Part shown: one piece after another, positions 54,155-63,411 of the stretch
Numbering within the stretch: the first letter of the stretch is position 1
Layout: every line of letters begins with the position of its first letter
DNA from: CAWHOW01 sp963831005
GTDB taxonomy: Bacteria > Bacteroidota > Bacteroidia > Bacteroidales > CG2-30-32-10
Assembly (NCBI GenBank): GCA_963831005.1
Contig: CAWHOW010000031.1
Coordinates: forward strand, 1 to 64,000
Reading direction: 5' to 3'
Length of the DNA: 64,000 nucleotides
Program-made: the position numbers and the translations under genes
The notes under the pieces: generated by a model
The model's database searches: none
Seen by the model: the letters and a program-made list of their open reading frames with translations, nothing else
Told to the model about the DNA's origin: nothing

Positions 54155-54517
54155 TTAATCCGCAATCCATTTTTTAGCTTCATCTAATTCGGCATTTTTA
54201 AATACGTGAAGCTCGCAGCTCATCAAATGCCCAAAGAATTTTGCGAAAGCATTTATCATTTCATGATCTGAAACCAAGGGAATTTTTTCCCATGCTAATA
54301 AATGCTTAATCCCGATCTTAGCATCATCCACCATAGCACTAAAATCAAACCCAGTAAAACTGGCTCCAAGATGATAAAGCATACTGATTTTTTCATTAGT
54401 TTTTAATTTCTCATCTAAAGCAGGAATTAAAACAGTTTCATAATCTGTTCCTGTTATTTTTCCTTCTGCGGAAACACCCAAAACATTGGCGGGTAAATCA
54501 GCGATTATTTTTAACAT
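54155..54517 (-). CDS. SpoIIAA-like (STAS-like) protein
   Basis: A 120-residue protein from the internal start MLKIIADLPANVLGVSAEGK. It fits the SpoIIAA-like/DUF3478 fold (TDYETVLIPALDEKLKTNEK, KHLLAWEKIPLVSDHEMINAF, GHLMSCELHVFKNAELDEAKKW). Its role is uncertain; in other bacteria such proteins lie with general-stress genes, as here. Confidence 0.8.
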   Translation of the reverse strand: MLKIIADLPANVLGVSAEGKITGTDYETVLIPALDEKLKTNEKISMLYHLGASFTGFDFSAMVDDAKIGIKHLLAWEKIPLVSDHEMINAFAKFFGHLMSCELHVFKNAELDEAKKWIAD

Positions 54518-54527
54518 ATACTTTTTC

Positions 54528-55025
54528 TTAATGATGTTGCAGGTCAATATGAAGTCCTAATGTATGTAATATAGTTTTTGCTTTTTCAGCAATTTCTTTA
54601 TCTCCGGTCATTGTAACAATATATTTTCCCTTTTCAAGATGTTCCTGATACATTGCTGTTTTATCTTTATTAATTCCCAATTTCATTAACATTGTTGTTA
54701 TTCCTCCTCCAATTAATCCGAAATCAAATCCGACAAATGCGCCAATCAAAGCACCGGCTCCATATAAAAACCCTAAGCCCGGAATTGCAATAATACTCAG
54801 TCCTGATAATATTCCTAATACCGGACCTAATACTACTCCAATCTCAACGGGAGCATTGGCTGCGTTATCACTTATATTGGTATGCAACTTTTCTTCAATA
54901 ATATCGGCTTTACTGATAAACGACATTTTTTCTACAGGCAAGCCTGATTCTTTTAAAGCTTTTAATGCAGCTATTGCTGCATCGTGAGTGTCATAAACAC
55001 CCACAATAGTATTTGAAGTTTTCAT
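54528..55025 (-). CDS. General-stress protein, GSP17M-like with glycine-zipper core
   Basis: A 165-residue protein from MKTSNTIVGVYDTHDAAIAALKAL. The N-terminal alpha/beta part (residues 1-55) is followed by two glycine/alanine-rich hydrophobic segments (GPVLGILSGLSIIAIPGLGF, GAGALIGAFVGFDFGLIGGG) and a C-terminal alpha/beta part (HLEKGKYIVTMTGDKEIAEK). It is paralogous to the frameshifted copy at 61702-62183. Membrane association is likely. Confidence 0.82.
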   Translation of the reverse strand: MKTSNTIVGVYDTHDAAIAALKALKESGLPVEKMSFISKADIIEEKLHTNISDNAANAPVEIGVVLGPVLGILSGLSIIAIPGLGFLYGAGALIGAFVGFDFGLIGGGITTMLMKLGINKDKTAMYQEHLEKGKYIVTMTGDKEIAEKAKTILHTLGLHIDLQHH

Positions 55026-55078
55026 AATATTCTTTTTATTTGTTAGTTCTTTCACTTTTCCATCATATATTAGCCAAT

Positions 55079-55110
55079 AAACCCTGCATAGTTGAAATGC
55101 AAGGTTTTTA
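55079..55110. terminator. Possible weak terminator hairpin
   Basis: AACCCTGCAT and ATGCAAGGTT pair with one mismatch across a seven-base loop. The better T-run is on the plus strand; on the minus strand (SHOCT gene side) only TTTATT follows. Confidence 0.4.
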
Positions 55111-55157
55111 AAAGAAACAAGGTTAAAAAATAAATAAAAGCTTGAAGTGATTTAGTT

Positions 55158-55379
55158 TTACTTTGCTAAATCATTTTCAAGAATTTTTTTCTTCTCCTGA
55201 TATTCTTCGTTTGTTATTTCTCCTAAAGCAAGTCGTCTTTGCAAAATGTCAAGCGGTGAATCTTTCCTCATTCTCTGTCCGGGTATATTATAAGGTAATG
55301 CGAATATCCAAAAGAGTAAGAATATCCAAACAATCCACCATATTAGGTGCATTCCACCATAAGAATAATTATAGAACAT
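55158..55379 (-). CDS. SHOCT-domain membrane protein
   Basis: A 73-residue protein: one membrane segment (LIWWIVWIFLLFWIFALPY), then the short SHOCT motif (SPLDILQRRLALGEITNEEYQEKKKIL). SHOCT modules are oligomerisation parts of unknown role. It lies under composite promoter copy 9. Confidence 0.88.
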   Translation of the reverse strand: MFYNYSYGGMHLIWWIVWIFLLFWIFALPYNIPGQRMRKDSPLDILQRRLALGEITNEEYQEKKKILENDLAK

Positions 55380-55399
55380 GATTTTAAATTTTTAAATTA

Positions 55400-55413
55400 T
55401 GAAAATATTTTCA
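55400..55413 (-). promoter_or_regulatory. Variant leader palindrome (SHOCT gene)
   Basis: TGAAAATATTTTCA is a perfect palindrome at the same place as the GTGAA/TTCAC elements of other copies. Confidence 0.5.
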
Positions 55414-55416
55414 ACA

Positions 55417-55482
55417 CAAATGTAAGTCCCTTCATTCTTTAATGTTTTATACAATTCCTGAAAAAAATTACATCATTCACAC
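55417..55482 (-). promoter_or_regulatory. Composite stress promoter, copy 9 (SHOCT gene)
   Basis: Box A GTGTGAATGATGTAA, box B TTGTATAAAA (weaker), then ACTTACATTTG at the standard distance. Confidence 0.8.
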
Positions 55483-55533
55483 TTTCTACAGAGAAAGGAG
55501 AGATTGAAATTTGCATCATAAATGATTCTTTAT

Positions 55534-55722
55534 TTAAATCCAGGCCATTAAATGCTCCTTTTGAATTTCAGCAGCATGCGCACTATGAGCAAAGGCTTTA
55601 AGCATGCTATAATGCGCTTTATCAGGATTTCCTTCTTCAAGATGTTTTGCAGCTTCACGATGAAGTTTTGCAGCTTCTTCTAAATGCTTTGCAGCTTCTT
55701 TGTGCTTTTCTATGTCTGTCAT
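55534..55722 (-). CDS. Small helical protein, hypothetical
   Basis: A 62-residue hydrophilic, His/Glu/Ala-rich helix (KHKEAAKHLEEAAKLHREAAKHLEEG then HYSMLKAFAHSAHAAEIQKE) with internal near-repeats of a seven- to ten-residue unit. No known function. It occurs in a cluster of stress genes. Confidence 0.75.
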   Translation of the reverse strand: MTDIEKHKEAAKHLEEAAKLHREAAKHLEEGNPDKAHYSMLKAFAHSAHAAEIQKEHLMAWI

Positions 55723-55778
55723 TTTATGTTTTTTTAAATTGTAAATAATATTTTGATAGAAAATGTTTAAGGCATTTT

Positions 55779-55976
55779 TTATTTTTTATTCGATTTCCTG
55801 TCTATTCCTGGCAATTTTCTCTTTATGAAAAGCCCGATGACTGCAACTAGTACTGCCAAAACAAACAGTATATGGACAAAAGAGAATGTTTTGAAATCGT
55901 ATGAGCTAAAACCAAACAAAAAAATTGCCCAAATTATAATAAGCAAACTTGCGATAACAAAAAGTAAGTTTTTCAT
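55779..55976 (-). CDS. Small two-segment membrane protein (DUF5670/Lmo0937-like)
   Basis: A 65-residue protein (MKNLLFVIASLLIIIWAIFL...FVLAVLVAVIGLF, basic tail KRKLPGIDRKSNKK). The I-I-W-A-I pattern of the first segment matches the Lmo0937 type of the 51-residue gene at 29842-29997. Confidence 0.72.
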   Translation of the reverse strand: MKNLLFVIASLLIIIWAIFLFGFSSYDFKTFSFVHILFVLAVLVAVIGLFIKRKLPGIDRKSNKK

Positions 55977-56125
55977 GATTTTATTTTATAATGATGAATT
56001 TTTACAATGTTTCGAAAATATTAAGGAATAATTGTTTTGAAATTAACCATGGATTAAATTAGCATTAAGATTGCATTAAAGCATATTCTTGACTATTTAT
56101 TATGACAAAGTTTTGTGTTTGGAAC

Positions 56126-56869
56126 TCAATCCAAACATGCAATAATCGCTTCAATCACTCGTTTCGACTCTTTGGGATACCTGACCTGAATTGATAAAGC
56201 TCCTGCTTCTTTGGCCGGATAGTCATTACCGCCTGGGAACAAGGCATCTCCTATAAAAATCATCTCAGAAATTGCAATACCAAGAGTGTCGCTGAGTTTT
56301 CTTAGTCCATAACCTTTGTCTATGCCAGGCTTAGTGATGTCAATGGAAGTCATTCCTCCCAAGCGTACGGAAAATTCAGGAATAAGTTTATCAAGTAGTG
56401 CTTTCATCTTCTTTCGCTTTGCGAAATCAGCATCCCATTTTTTCTTTTCTTCCAAAGGAGCCTGCTGGCCTAATGCAGAAAATGTTATCTGGCTTCCCCT
56501 GTCTTCTATAAGCTCTCCCCAAGTTTTGCCCGCCTTAAATCCTGCTGTAACGAGCACCTTTTTAAATGAAGTTATGATTTTCTTTTTTTCATCCCCTGTA
56601 AAATCTTCTGAATATATCTTTTCCCAAACTCCTGAGTATTTGAAAAACTTTGTTCCACAGGTAGGAAGGATGGACAGATTTTTCAGCCGTTCATCATGTG
56701 GAAGATTAGAGAGCAATTGTTTTTCAAACTGTACCCAATCACCACCGGAAATCACAGCCACTTTTACAATACGGAGCAGGTCATGCAGCAATGATGACAT
56801 TTCAGTATCAAGAGGTGATTTACTTTCGGCAAGCGTACCATCCAGGTCAAAAACAATGAGCTTTTTCAT
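56126..56869 (-). CDS. HAD-IIB family phosphatase (phosphomannomutase-like)
   Basis: A 247-residue HAD hydrolase. Motif I is FDLDGTLAESK (residues 5-15), motif II ISGGDW, motif III K and motif IV GDALFPGGNDYPA. The cap (residues 80-190) is the IIB type; the whole resembles eukaryotic-type phosphomannomutase/HAD proteins (GGMTSIDITKPGIDKGYGL). The substrate is probably a sugar phosphate. It follows the aldolase gene by 44 bp on the same strand. Confidence 0.85.
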   Translation of the reverse strand: MKKLIVFDLDGTLAESKSPLDTEMSSLLHDLLRIVKVAVISGGDWVQFEKQLLSNLPHDERLKNLSILPTCGTKFFKYSGVWEKIYSEDFTGDEKKKIITSFKKVLVTAGFKAGKTWGELIEDRGSQITFSALGQQAPLEEKKKWDADFAKRKKMKALLDKLIPEFSVRLGGMTSIDITKPGIDKGYGLRKLSDTLGIAISEMIFIGDALFPGGNDYPAKEAGALSIQVRYPKESKRVIEAIIACLD

Positions 56870-56913
56870 TAGGTTATATTCCTTCTATCAGAAAAATTGC
56901 CAGATATATTTCA

Positions 56914-57942
56914 TTATTGTATTGGTCTTTCCATTCCCGCATTATATTCACCACGGCGGGCAGCCAAGTTACATCTTGCCCTGTGATAAAGGGCTTGCTG
57001 TGCTTCCGCTACATTGGCTTCTTTGCCATGCCATATCTCCAAAGCAGGGTATTGTATGGCGCGTGAAAACGAAAATGCCAACTTCCACGGCAATCGTGTC
57101 CGGAATCTAATATTCATAGCATTCAAACGGGCGGAAGCCAGTTCCCCTGATTGACCGCCCGATAAGAATGCAATCCCGGGAACAGCAGCAGGGACGGCCC
57201 GCAGGAGGCACTTTACTGTTGCATCAGCCACTTCGTCCACCAATTCCTGCTTTGGGCACAACAAGCCCGGAAGCACCATGTTTGGCTTCAGGAGAATGCC
57301 TTCAATCATTACACCTTTTATGTAAAGTTGATTAAAAACCGTCCGCAGTACTTCTTCTGTTACTTCAAAGCAACGTTCTATTGTATGTCCGCCATCCATG
57401 AGCACTTCAGGTTCAACAATAGGGACCAGCCCGGCTTTCTGGCACAATGCAGCATAGCGGGCAAGCGCCTGTGCATTGGCTTCAATGCAGGCATTGCTTG
57501 GAATATTATCGTCAATATTAATCACTGCGCGCCACTTGGCAAAACGGGCACCCATTTGAAAATATTCCTTAAGACGATCATACAAACCATCCAAACCTTC
57601 GGTAATTTTTTCACCGGGATGACCTGTCATATCCCTGGCGCCCTCGTCAACCTTAATGCCTGGAATGATTCCAACATCCGTAAAGGCTTTGACAAAAGAA
57701 GTTCCATCTTTTTTCTGCTGGCGAATTGTCTCATCGCAGAGAATAGCACCGCTAATGCTTTCACCAAGACCGGTTGTGGTAACAATCAACTCCCGATATG
57801 ATCGCCTGAACTCTTCTGTCTGTGGAATCTCCAGCGCGGCAAATCTTTTATTGCATGTTGGATTACTTTCATCCATTGCAAGCAATCCCTTATCATCGGC
57901 GACAAGCGCCTTAGCTGTGTCTATAATTTCTTGTATATTCAT
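56914..57942 (-). CDS. Class I fructose-bisphosphate aldolase
   Basis: A 342-residue Schiff-base aldolase of the animal/plant-like type: N-terminal LLAMDESNPTCNKRF, GAILCDETIRQ, IKVDEGARDMTGHPGEKITEGLDGL, the active-site lysine in EGILLKPNMVLPG near residue 218, and GIAFLSGGQSGELASARLNAM. It works in glycolysis and gluconeogenesis. Its base composition is clearly more GC-rich than the neighbours, which suggests horizontal transfer. Confidence 0.95.
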   Translation of the reverse strand: MNIQEIIDTAKALVADDKGLLAMDESNPTCNKRFAALEIPQTEEFRRSYRELIVTTTGLGESISGAILCDETIRQQKKDGTSFVKAFTDVGIIPGIKVDEGARDMTGHPGEKITEGLDGLYDRLKEYFQMGARFAKWRAVINIDDNIPSNACIEANAQALARYAALCQKAGLVPIVEPEVLMDGGHTIERCFEVTEEVLRTVFNQLYIKGVMIEGILLKPNMVLPGLLCPKQELVDEVADATVKCLLRAVPAAVPGIAFLSGGQSGELASARLNAMNIRFRTRLPWKLAFSFSRAIQYPALEIWHGKEANVAEAQQALYHRARCNLAARRGEYNAGMERPIQ

Positions 57943-58007
57943 TTTTTGATTTATTTAGATTAGGAAACTATATTTGATAATTTTCAATAAGTAGTAAATT
58001 CTGAAAT

Positions 58008-58223
58008 CTATGGGGTTGTGGTTCTTTCAGTTTCCTTTGATTGTTTACGGGGTGCAAATGCAAAATCAACACTTACTATGTAGTATGTAATAGCAACAAA
58101 AATTAAAATCACGCCAACCCAAAAACCCCAGGTATGATGTATTTGTTTCAAGTGAAATTTATGCTCATGATGAAACCTAATTTGGTTAATCTCGTCCTGA
58201 ATATTCTGCTTATTTTCATTCAT
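58008..58223 (-). CDS. Small single-pass membrane protein, hypothetical
   Basis: A 71-residue protein with a His-rich N-terminal part (QIRFHHEHKFHLKQIHHTW) and one membrane segment (GFWVGVILIFVAITYYIVSV). I recognise no family. The histidines could bind a metal, but this is speculation. Confidence 0.65.
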   Translation of the reverse strand: MNENKQNIQDEINQIRFHHEHKFHLKQIHHTWGFWVGVILIFVAITYYIVSVDFAFAPRKQSKETERTTTP

Positions 58224-58283
58224 TTGTTTTAGCCTTTCTATCTTTAATTTTTTATCAGTCCAATTGAATTATGATTTATCTTT

Positions 58284-58820
58284 TTATTTTTCAATTGCAC
58301 GTAAAGCATTATATACCTCCAGGGCTATTGACTCACTAATTCCCCCATTACTTTGAATACTATGCAGTAAAGTCTTAAATTTGTTTTTTTCATTAGGGTT
58401 AAATAGTTCTGTTAGTATATAGTGCGCACCTAACCTAAGCAAATAAGATTCTGTTTTTTTATTAATAATTGATTTTAATACAGGCACTATGCTTTCTCTT
58501 CCAATATTAATCAACCCATCGGCTGCAATCCATCTTATACCGCTGTCACTATCTTCAAGTAATTCAATCAAGACAGGTATTGATTCTTTTTCCCCAATGA
58601 GTTCTATTACTTTGGCAACCTCCCATCGTAAAACATTATCCTCTATTGATAGTAAATTATATAATCGGGGCAGAATAACCCGACCCATTTTTACTAATTT
58701 TTTTCTTGCAGCAACTCTTGATTTATAATTTATTTCCTTATAGAGACAAGAAATAGGTCCTGAAATATTTTCAGGTAACTCTTTTAAGATGTCATCTTCG
58801 GATTTTTTATTTTTTTTCAT
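58284..58820 (-). CDS. HEAT-repeat protein
   Basis: A 178-residue helical protein with HEAT-like repeats (KLVKMGRVILPRLYNLLSIEDNVLRWEVAKVIELIG; SIPVLIELLEDSDSGIRWIAADGLINIG; SIVPVLKSIIN). No signal peptide. Likely a protein-binding scaffold. Confidence 0.85.
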   Translation of the reverse strand: MKKNKKSEDDILKELPENISGPISCLYKEINYKSRVAARKKLVKMGRVILPRLYNLLSIEDNVLRWEVAKVIELIGEKESIPVLIELLEDSDSGIRWIAADGLINIGRESIVPVLKSIINKKTESYLLRLGAHYILTELFNPNEKNKFKTLLHSIQSNGGISESIALEVYNALRAIEK

Positions 58821-58850
58821 AATTTTCTTCTTTATAATTATAAATTATTA

Positions 58851-59900
58851 TCAGATCGAATAAGTGTTTCTGATTACCACCTTTAAAGCGTGTTCCTTTG
58901 CGGCATTTTCGAAGGTATTGTATGCCTTCATGATTTCTGATAATTCGAACCGGTGGCTAACAAGTTTTTTAGCATCCAGGTGTCCAGACAAAACCATTTT
59001 CAGCAACATTGATGTTGTGCCTGCATCTACCAAACGCGTGGTGAGTGTGATATTTGATGCCCATAACCTTTCGAGGTGAAGTTCGACCGGTTTGCCATGA
59101 ACACCTACATTGGCAATGTGTCCGCCGGGGGCGATGATTGTCTGGCAAATATCAAAAGTCGCAGAGATTCCCACTGCTTCGATAGCTACGTCCACACCAG
59201 TGTTTTGTGTCAGTACCATTACCCGCTCCGCTGCCTTCCCGTCTGAACTATTCACTATTTGTGTTGCTCCAAACGAACGGGCAACCTCCAACCTATTATC
59301 ATCAAGATCGATCATAATAATCTCAGATGGCGAATAGAGTTTTGCTGTGAGCAGAGCGGCAAGTCCAACTGGTCCTGCACCTACAATCGCCACTTTATCA
59401 CCCGGTTTTACCTGTCCTTTCAACGTTCCGCATTCCAGTCCGGTAGGTAGAATACAACTAAGCATGACTGCTGCTTCGTCATCAATCTCAGTTGGCAACA
59501 GGTGTAAACCATTATCAGCAAATGGAATTCTGACATATTCAGCCTGTGTTCCATCTATGCTGTTGCCAAGCAACCATCCGCCATTTAGACAATGAGAATA
59601 CATTGCTTTTTTGCAAAAGGAGCAACAGCCACAGAAAGTAATAAGTGAGATAAGAACTTTGTCACCTTTGTGAAAACTAATTACGTCAGTCCCTGTCTCC
59701 GAGATAATCCCAACTCCTTCATGGCCAAGAATACGCCCATCAGTGACTGTCGGAACATCGCCTTTTAGAATATGCAGGTCAGTCCCACAGATTGTAGTTG
59801 TTGTAATCCTCACTATAGCATCCGTTGCCAGAATGATTGACGGTTTTTGTTTATCTTCCAGTGCAAGTTTATTCGGACCATGGAACACAAGAGCCTTCAT
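58851..59900 (-). CDS. Zinc-dependent medium-chain alcohol dehydrogenase
   Basis: About 349 residues from MKALVFHGPNKLALED. The catalytic zinc ligands are C (TTICGTDLHI), H-E (GHEGVG) and the structural zinc loop is FCGCCSFCKKAMYSHC. The Rossmann motif is VAIVGAGPVGLAALLTA. It belongs to the threonine/alcohol dehydrogenase-like MDR group. It lies 79 bp after the keto-acid decarboxylase gene, so it probably reduces the aldehyde made by that enzyme. Confidence 0.92.
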   Translation of the reverse strand: MKALVFHGPNKLALEDKQKPSIILATDAIVRITTTTICGTDLHILKGDVPTVTDGRILGHEGVGIISETGTDVISFHKGDKVLISLITFCGCCSFCKKAMYSHCLNGGWLLGNSIDGTQAEYVRIPFADNGLHLLPTEIDDEAAVMLSCILPTGLECGTLKGQVKPGDKVAIVGAGPVGLAALLTAKLYSPSEIIMIDLDDNRLEVARSFGATQIVNSSDGKAAERVMVLTQNTGVDVAIEAVGISATFDICQTIIAPGGHIANVGVHGKPVELHLERLWASNITLTTRLVDAGTTSMLLKMVLSGHLDAKKLVSHRFELSEIMKAYNTFENAAKEHALKVVIRNTYSI

Positions 59901-59979
59901 AGTGTTTATTATATTTTTGTTTTCAATATTTTTTATCATAATTTCTCATTTATCATAGTTAGTATGAATAGCGAAATCC

Positions 59980-61648
59980 TCAGTCTAACTTATTAATCTT
60001 TGCCATTGACCGGCCTGCACTTCTAAGAGATTCAGGACAATCCATCTGGTCCGTGTGAATTTCAATGAATACAAGGTCATCAGCATTTGCAGCCTTATCA
60101 AGTGCATCTTCAAGCTCTCCTTCAGTATGAACATCAAAGCCTAAACCTCCTCCGAATACTTCAACCAATTTGTGATAGTGCCATGGCTGGATATCATTAT
60201 ATGAGTGATCAACAATAACCCGTTCTATTGTATATCCATCATTATTGATTAAAAAGATAAGAGGTCTGAGATGATTCCGTATCATCGTTGAAATATCCTG
60301 GCAGGTAACCTGAAAAGATCCATCTCCAATAAAGAGTATTACCTGTCTGTCCTTTACTGCTATGCACGCACCCAATGTTGCCCCTACCGTATAACCGATC
60401 GAACCATAAAAAGTCTGTCCGATAAAGGTCGCGCCTTCAGGCATCAGCATTTCTGCTGCACTAAAAAGTGACACTCCAGTTTCAGCAATAACTATTGAAT
60501 TGTTTTCTACAAAATGACTCATGCGGTCGAAAAAACGTTTGATGGTAAGTGGTTCCGGTTTATCAGGTTTGTATATTTCAGTATGCCTGTGAACGCAGCT
60601 ATTTCCGGCACATTGAATATCCAGAGTTGATGCCTCTCGTCGTGAAAGCGCTTCAGTAAGTTCAAGGATAAAATCATGGAGATGCACGTTCTCATAGTAA
60701 TGGTGTTTAATTTTCACGTATCCGATATTACCACAGATCGTTTTTGAATCATCTATGTTTGTTGTGAAACCACCCGTATTAAAATCGGTCATCAAAGTGC
60801 CAAGTTGTAAAATGCAGTCAGCAGATTCAACTCGTTTTCGTACATATTCTCGACTTCGATCTCCTTCAAACAAACCAATGAACTGTGGGTGTTGCTCTGA
60901 AAGCAGTGTCTTACCCAACATCATAGTAACATATGGGAACCCCGTTTTATCTAAAAAACCAGCGAATTCTTTTTGCAGTTTGAATCGTAATAGTTCCACA
61001 TCAGCAATAACAAGAGGTTTCTGTGACTCGTTTAGCATCTTAACTGCTTCCTTTATTGCTTCTTTTAATGCCTCCTGGTCACTATGCGGGCGTGTCGGAA
61101 ATTGAAATGGGTCAGGACTCTTACATTTCATCGTCACTACGTCAGCGGGAAGACTGATATAAACCGGTTGCTGATGAGAAATGCAAGCTGATAAAACCCG
61201 GTCTATCTCGGCTGGTGCAGTATCACCTAAAACTAAGTTGAGTTGATGCAACAGTGATTTTCTCATACATTTTCATAGGGATTTGATAGTCACCTAAAGT
61301 ATGATGCAATAGCAACCTTGTGCGAAAATTTACTGTTGCAGGCGAGCCTGTGATTACCACAACCGGCACTCTTTCTGCAAATGCTCCCGCCACGCCATTG
61401 ATAGCGCTAAGTTCACCGACACCATAAGTTGAAGAAAAAGCGCCTATACCCTTTATACGTGCATATCCATCGGCTGCATAGGCAGCATTGAGTTCATTGC
61501 ATGTGCCGATATATTGCACATCGCTTTTCAGTACCTGGTTAAAGAAGCCAAGAACAAAATCTCCGGGAACACCAAAGAGATGATCAACTCCAATCTCTTT
61601 CAACCGAATAAGCAAGTATTCGGCAACGGTGATTTCTGAACTTATCAT
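59980..61648 (-). pseudogene. Pyruvate/indolepyruvate decarboxylase-type TPP enzyme, single frameshift
   Basis: Two frames join into one protein of about 550 residues that converts a 2-keto acid to an aldehyde. The N-terminal TPP domain (EYLLIRLKEIGVDHLFGVPG, catalytic Glu in TCNELNAAYAADGYAR, the HH motif in HHTLGDYQ) is at 61223-61648. The middle and C-terminal domains (VYISLPADVV, FYGSIGYTVGATLGACIA, TPP motif GDGSFQ...NNDGYT) are at 59980-61266. One extra base near 61234, between TQL and VLGDTAP, breaks the frame. With the adjacent alcohol dehydrogenase this forms an ethanol or fusel-alcohol route, rare in bacteria. If the frameshift is a sequence error the enzyme is complete. Confidence 0.85.
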
Positions 61649-61701
61649 ATAGTGTTTTCTCTTTTTTAATAGGATTTTTTTAGGCTGAATATTATTAATG
61701 A

Positions 61702-62183
61702 TTATTTGATCTCTATCTTATTTTTATAACCATCAAGAATTTTTATAGCCCTGTTGGCATCCTCTTTAGTTCCATGAGCAATTACCTGGAACCTTTTTTC
61801 CTCAATATGTTCATGGTATTTTAAAAAAACATGGCTTTTAATTAAGAGGATAGAAAAGAGAGAAATGATACCCCCGCAGACAATTCCTAATGAAAAACCT
61901 GCCAGTGCGCCTAATGCAGCACCAGTTCCATACAGAAACCCTAATCCTGGAATTGCAAATATTTTCACTCCGGTGAGTATTCCCAGTATTGGTCCGGCAA
62001 TGGCACCAATAATTGCTGGTTTATTCTTAATCCATCTGTTCTTTTTAAAGTGCATGAGGTCATCTATGATTACAGACTTCCCGATAAGGGAAATCAGTTG
62101 AACTGGTATCTGGCGCGGTTTAGCTCCTGAACTGATTCGATTGCTTCTTCATGGGTAGCATATACCCCTATTATTGTGTTCAT
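61702..62183 (-). pseudogene. General-stress protein GSP17M-like, frameshifted paralogue
   Basis: The start MNTIIGVYATHEEAIESVQE is at 62183 and runs to a stop at 62094. In the other frame LISLIGKSVIIDDLMHFKK continues into GPILGILTGVKIFAIPGLGF, GTGAALGALAGFSLGIVCGG and a C-terminal part ending at 61702. The join, near 62100, needs one base change. Domain order equals that of the intact paralogue at 54528-55025. Confidence 0.75.
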
Positions 62184-62288
62184 GTTATTATATTTTAGAT
62201 AAATGATTTATGCTTTTACTTTTTATTGATTAAAAATCTCTTGAATCGACAACTACTTTAGTTATTGATTTAAGTTGTTTCATAAGGT

Positions 62289-62831
62289 TCATGATTTTAT
62301 TACATAAGTACCCGCTATCATATCATACCAGGTTCTTTTTTTTGGATCAGTTGTAAGATACCATAATCCGATCCCTACTGGCAATATTGAAATTATTGTA
62401 GTGATACTTCGGAATAACGACCTTAAAATACTCATCCTTTTTCCATACAGGTCAACGACTTTTAATTTTAATAACATCTCTCCAATGGTAGCCTGGTAAA
62501 TTGAGCTTTCAAATAATACATTATAAAAGAACCAAGTAAATACACACACGAATAACCTGAAACTATTGAAATCATTAAATGTGTACTTGAACGAAGAGAG
62601 AATCGTTTCCAGAAGTAATAACGCACATATTAATATCATCATATCTACAAGTGCGGCAATTAACCTAATGCCAAGACCGGCATACGTAACATTTAAATCA
62701 GGTGCTTTTAATGAATTTTGCTTAAAACTTTTCAATACAGTTATTCCCTTGGGTTTCATTTGTCCAAGGACATCAGTATCTTGAATGAAATAAGGCGTTA
62801 CTTTTGGTAATAGATAGTCTTTAATTTTCAT
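62289..62831 (-). CDS. RDD-family membrane protein
   Basis: A 180-residue protein with three or four membrane segments and the RDD signature variant (YAGLGIRLIAALVDMMILI), then FESSIYQATIGEMLLKLKVVDLYGKRMSILRSL and KKRTWYDMIAGTYVI. RDD proteins are poorly understood; some act in ion transport. Confidence 0.88.
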   Translation of the reverse strand: MKIKDYLLPKVTPYFIQDTDVLGQMKPKGITVLKSFKQNSLKAPDLNVTYAGLGIRLIAALVDMMILICALLLLETILSSFKYTFNDFNSFRLFVCVFTWFFYNVLFESSIYQATIGEMLLKLKVVDLYGKRMSILRSLFRSITTIISILPVGIGLWYLTTDPKKRTWYDMIAGTYVIKS

Positions 62832-62922
62832 CAGGACATCATTTAATTCTATTTTTGAATAATTATTATTTACACCATTACTTAAGTTTGATTTAGGAAT
62901 AGCAATATTGCTTTTCCAATAC

Positions 62923-63393
62923 TTATTTGGGTTTTTTTGTTGGTACTATGAATAGGGGTTTAGTTGTGTGATGTAAAACACTTTCAGTTGCACTTCCCAT
63001 CAGTATATTTTCCAACCACCTGTGGCTATGAGAGCCCATAACAATCACCTCTGCATGATGGTTTTTTGCTACTTTTAAAATAGCTTCGGCACAATCACCA
63101 TCTTCAACCAACGTCTGAATGGTATTATCGCCAAGATGAAGTTTTGTTTTATCAAGAAATTCCTGAGATGCTTTTATCAATTCATCATTACTGCTTTTTT
63201 GCATTTGAGCTATATTAATAAAACCCGCATATCCCATTATCGGGTCATACCCTGTCGATGAATAATGCACTGGGTCAGACATTACATGCATAATTATTAC
63301 TTCTGCTTTCATGGCTTTAGCCATTGCAAACCCTGTTTCTGCTACTTTTTGTGCACTTGGATCGTAATCCAGCGCTATCAATACTTTTTTCAT
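62923..63393 (-). CDS. Universal stress protein UspA family
   Basis: A 156-residue single-domain USP. The ATP-binding pattern G-x2-G-x9-G(S/T) is kept in MGSHSHRWLENILMGSATES, and the N-terminal KVLIALDYDPSAQKVAETGF is typical. Expected to bind ATP and be induced by starvation or stress. It follows the CsbD-like gene by 18 bp. Confidence 0.93.
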   Translation of the reverse strand: MKKVLIALDYDPSAQKVAETGFAMAKAMKAEVIIMHVMSDPVHYSSTGYDPIMGYAGFINIAQMQKSSNDELIKASQEFLDKTKLHLGDNTIQTLVEDGDCAEAILKVAKNHHAEVIVMGSHSHRWLENILMGSATESVLHHTTKPLFIVPTKKPK

Positions 63394-63411
63394 ATCAATC
63401 CATTTAAAATG

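Noticed and set aside
61865..62101. Plus-strand frame opposite the broken general-stress gene
   Set aside because: It is the complement of the glycine-zipper codons and has no features of its own.
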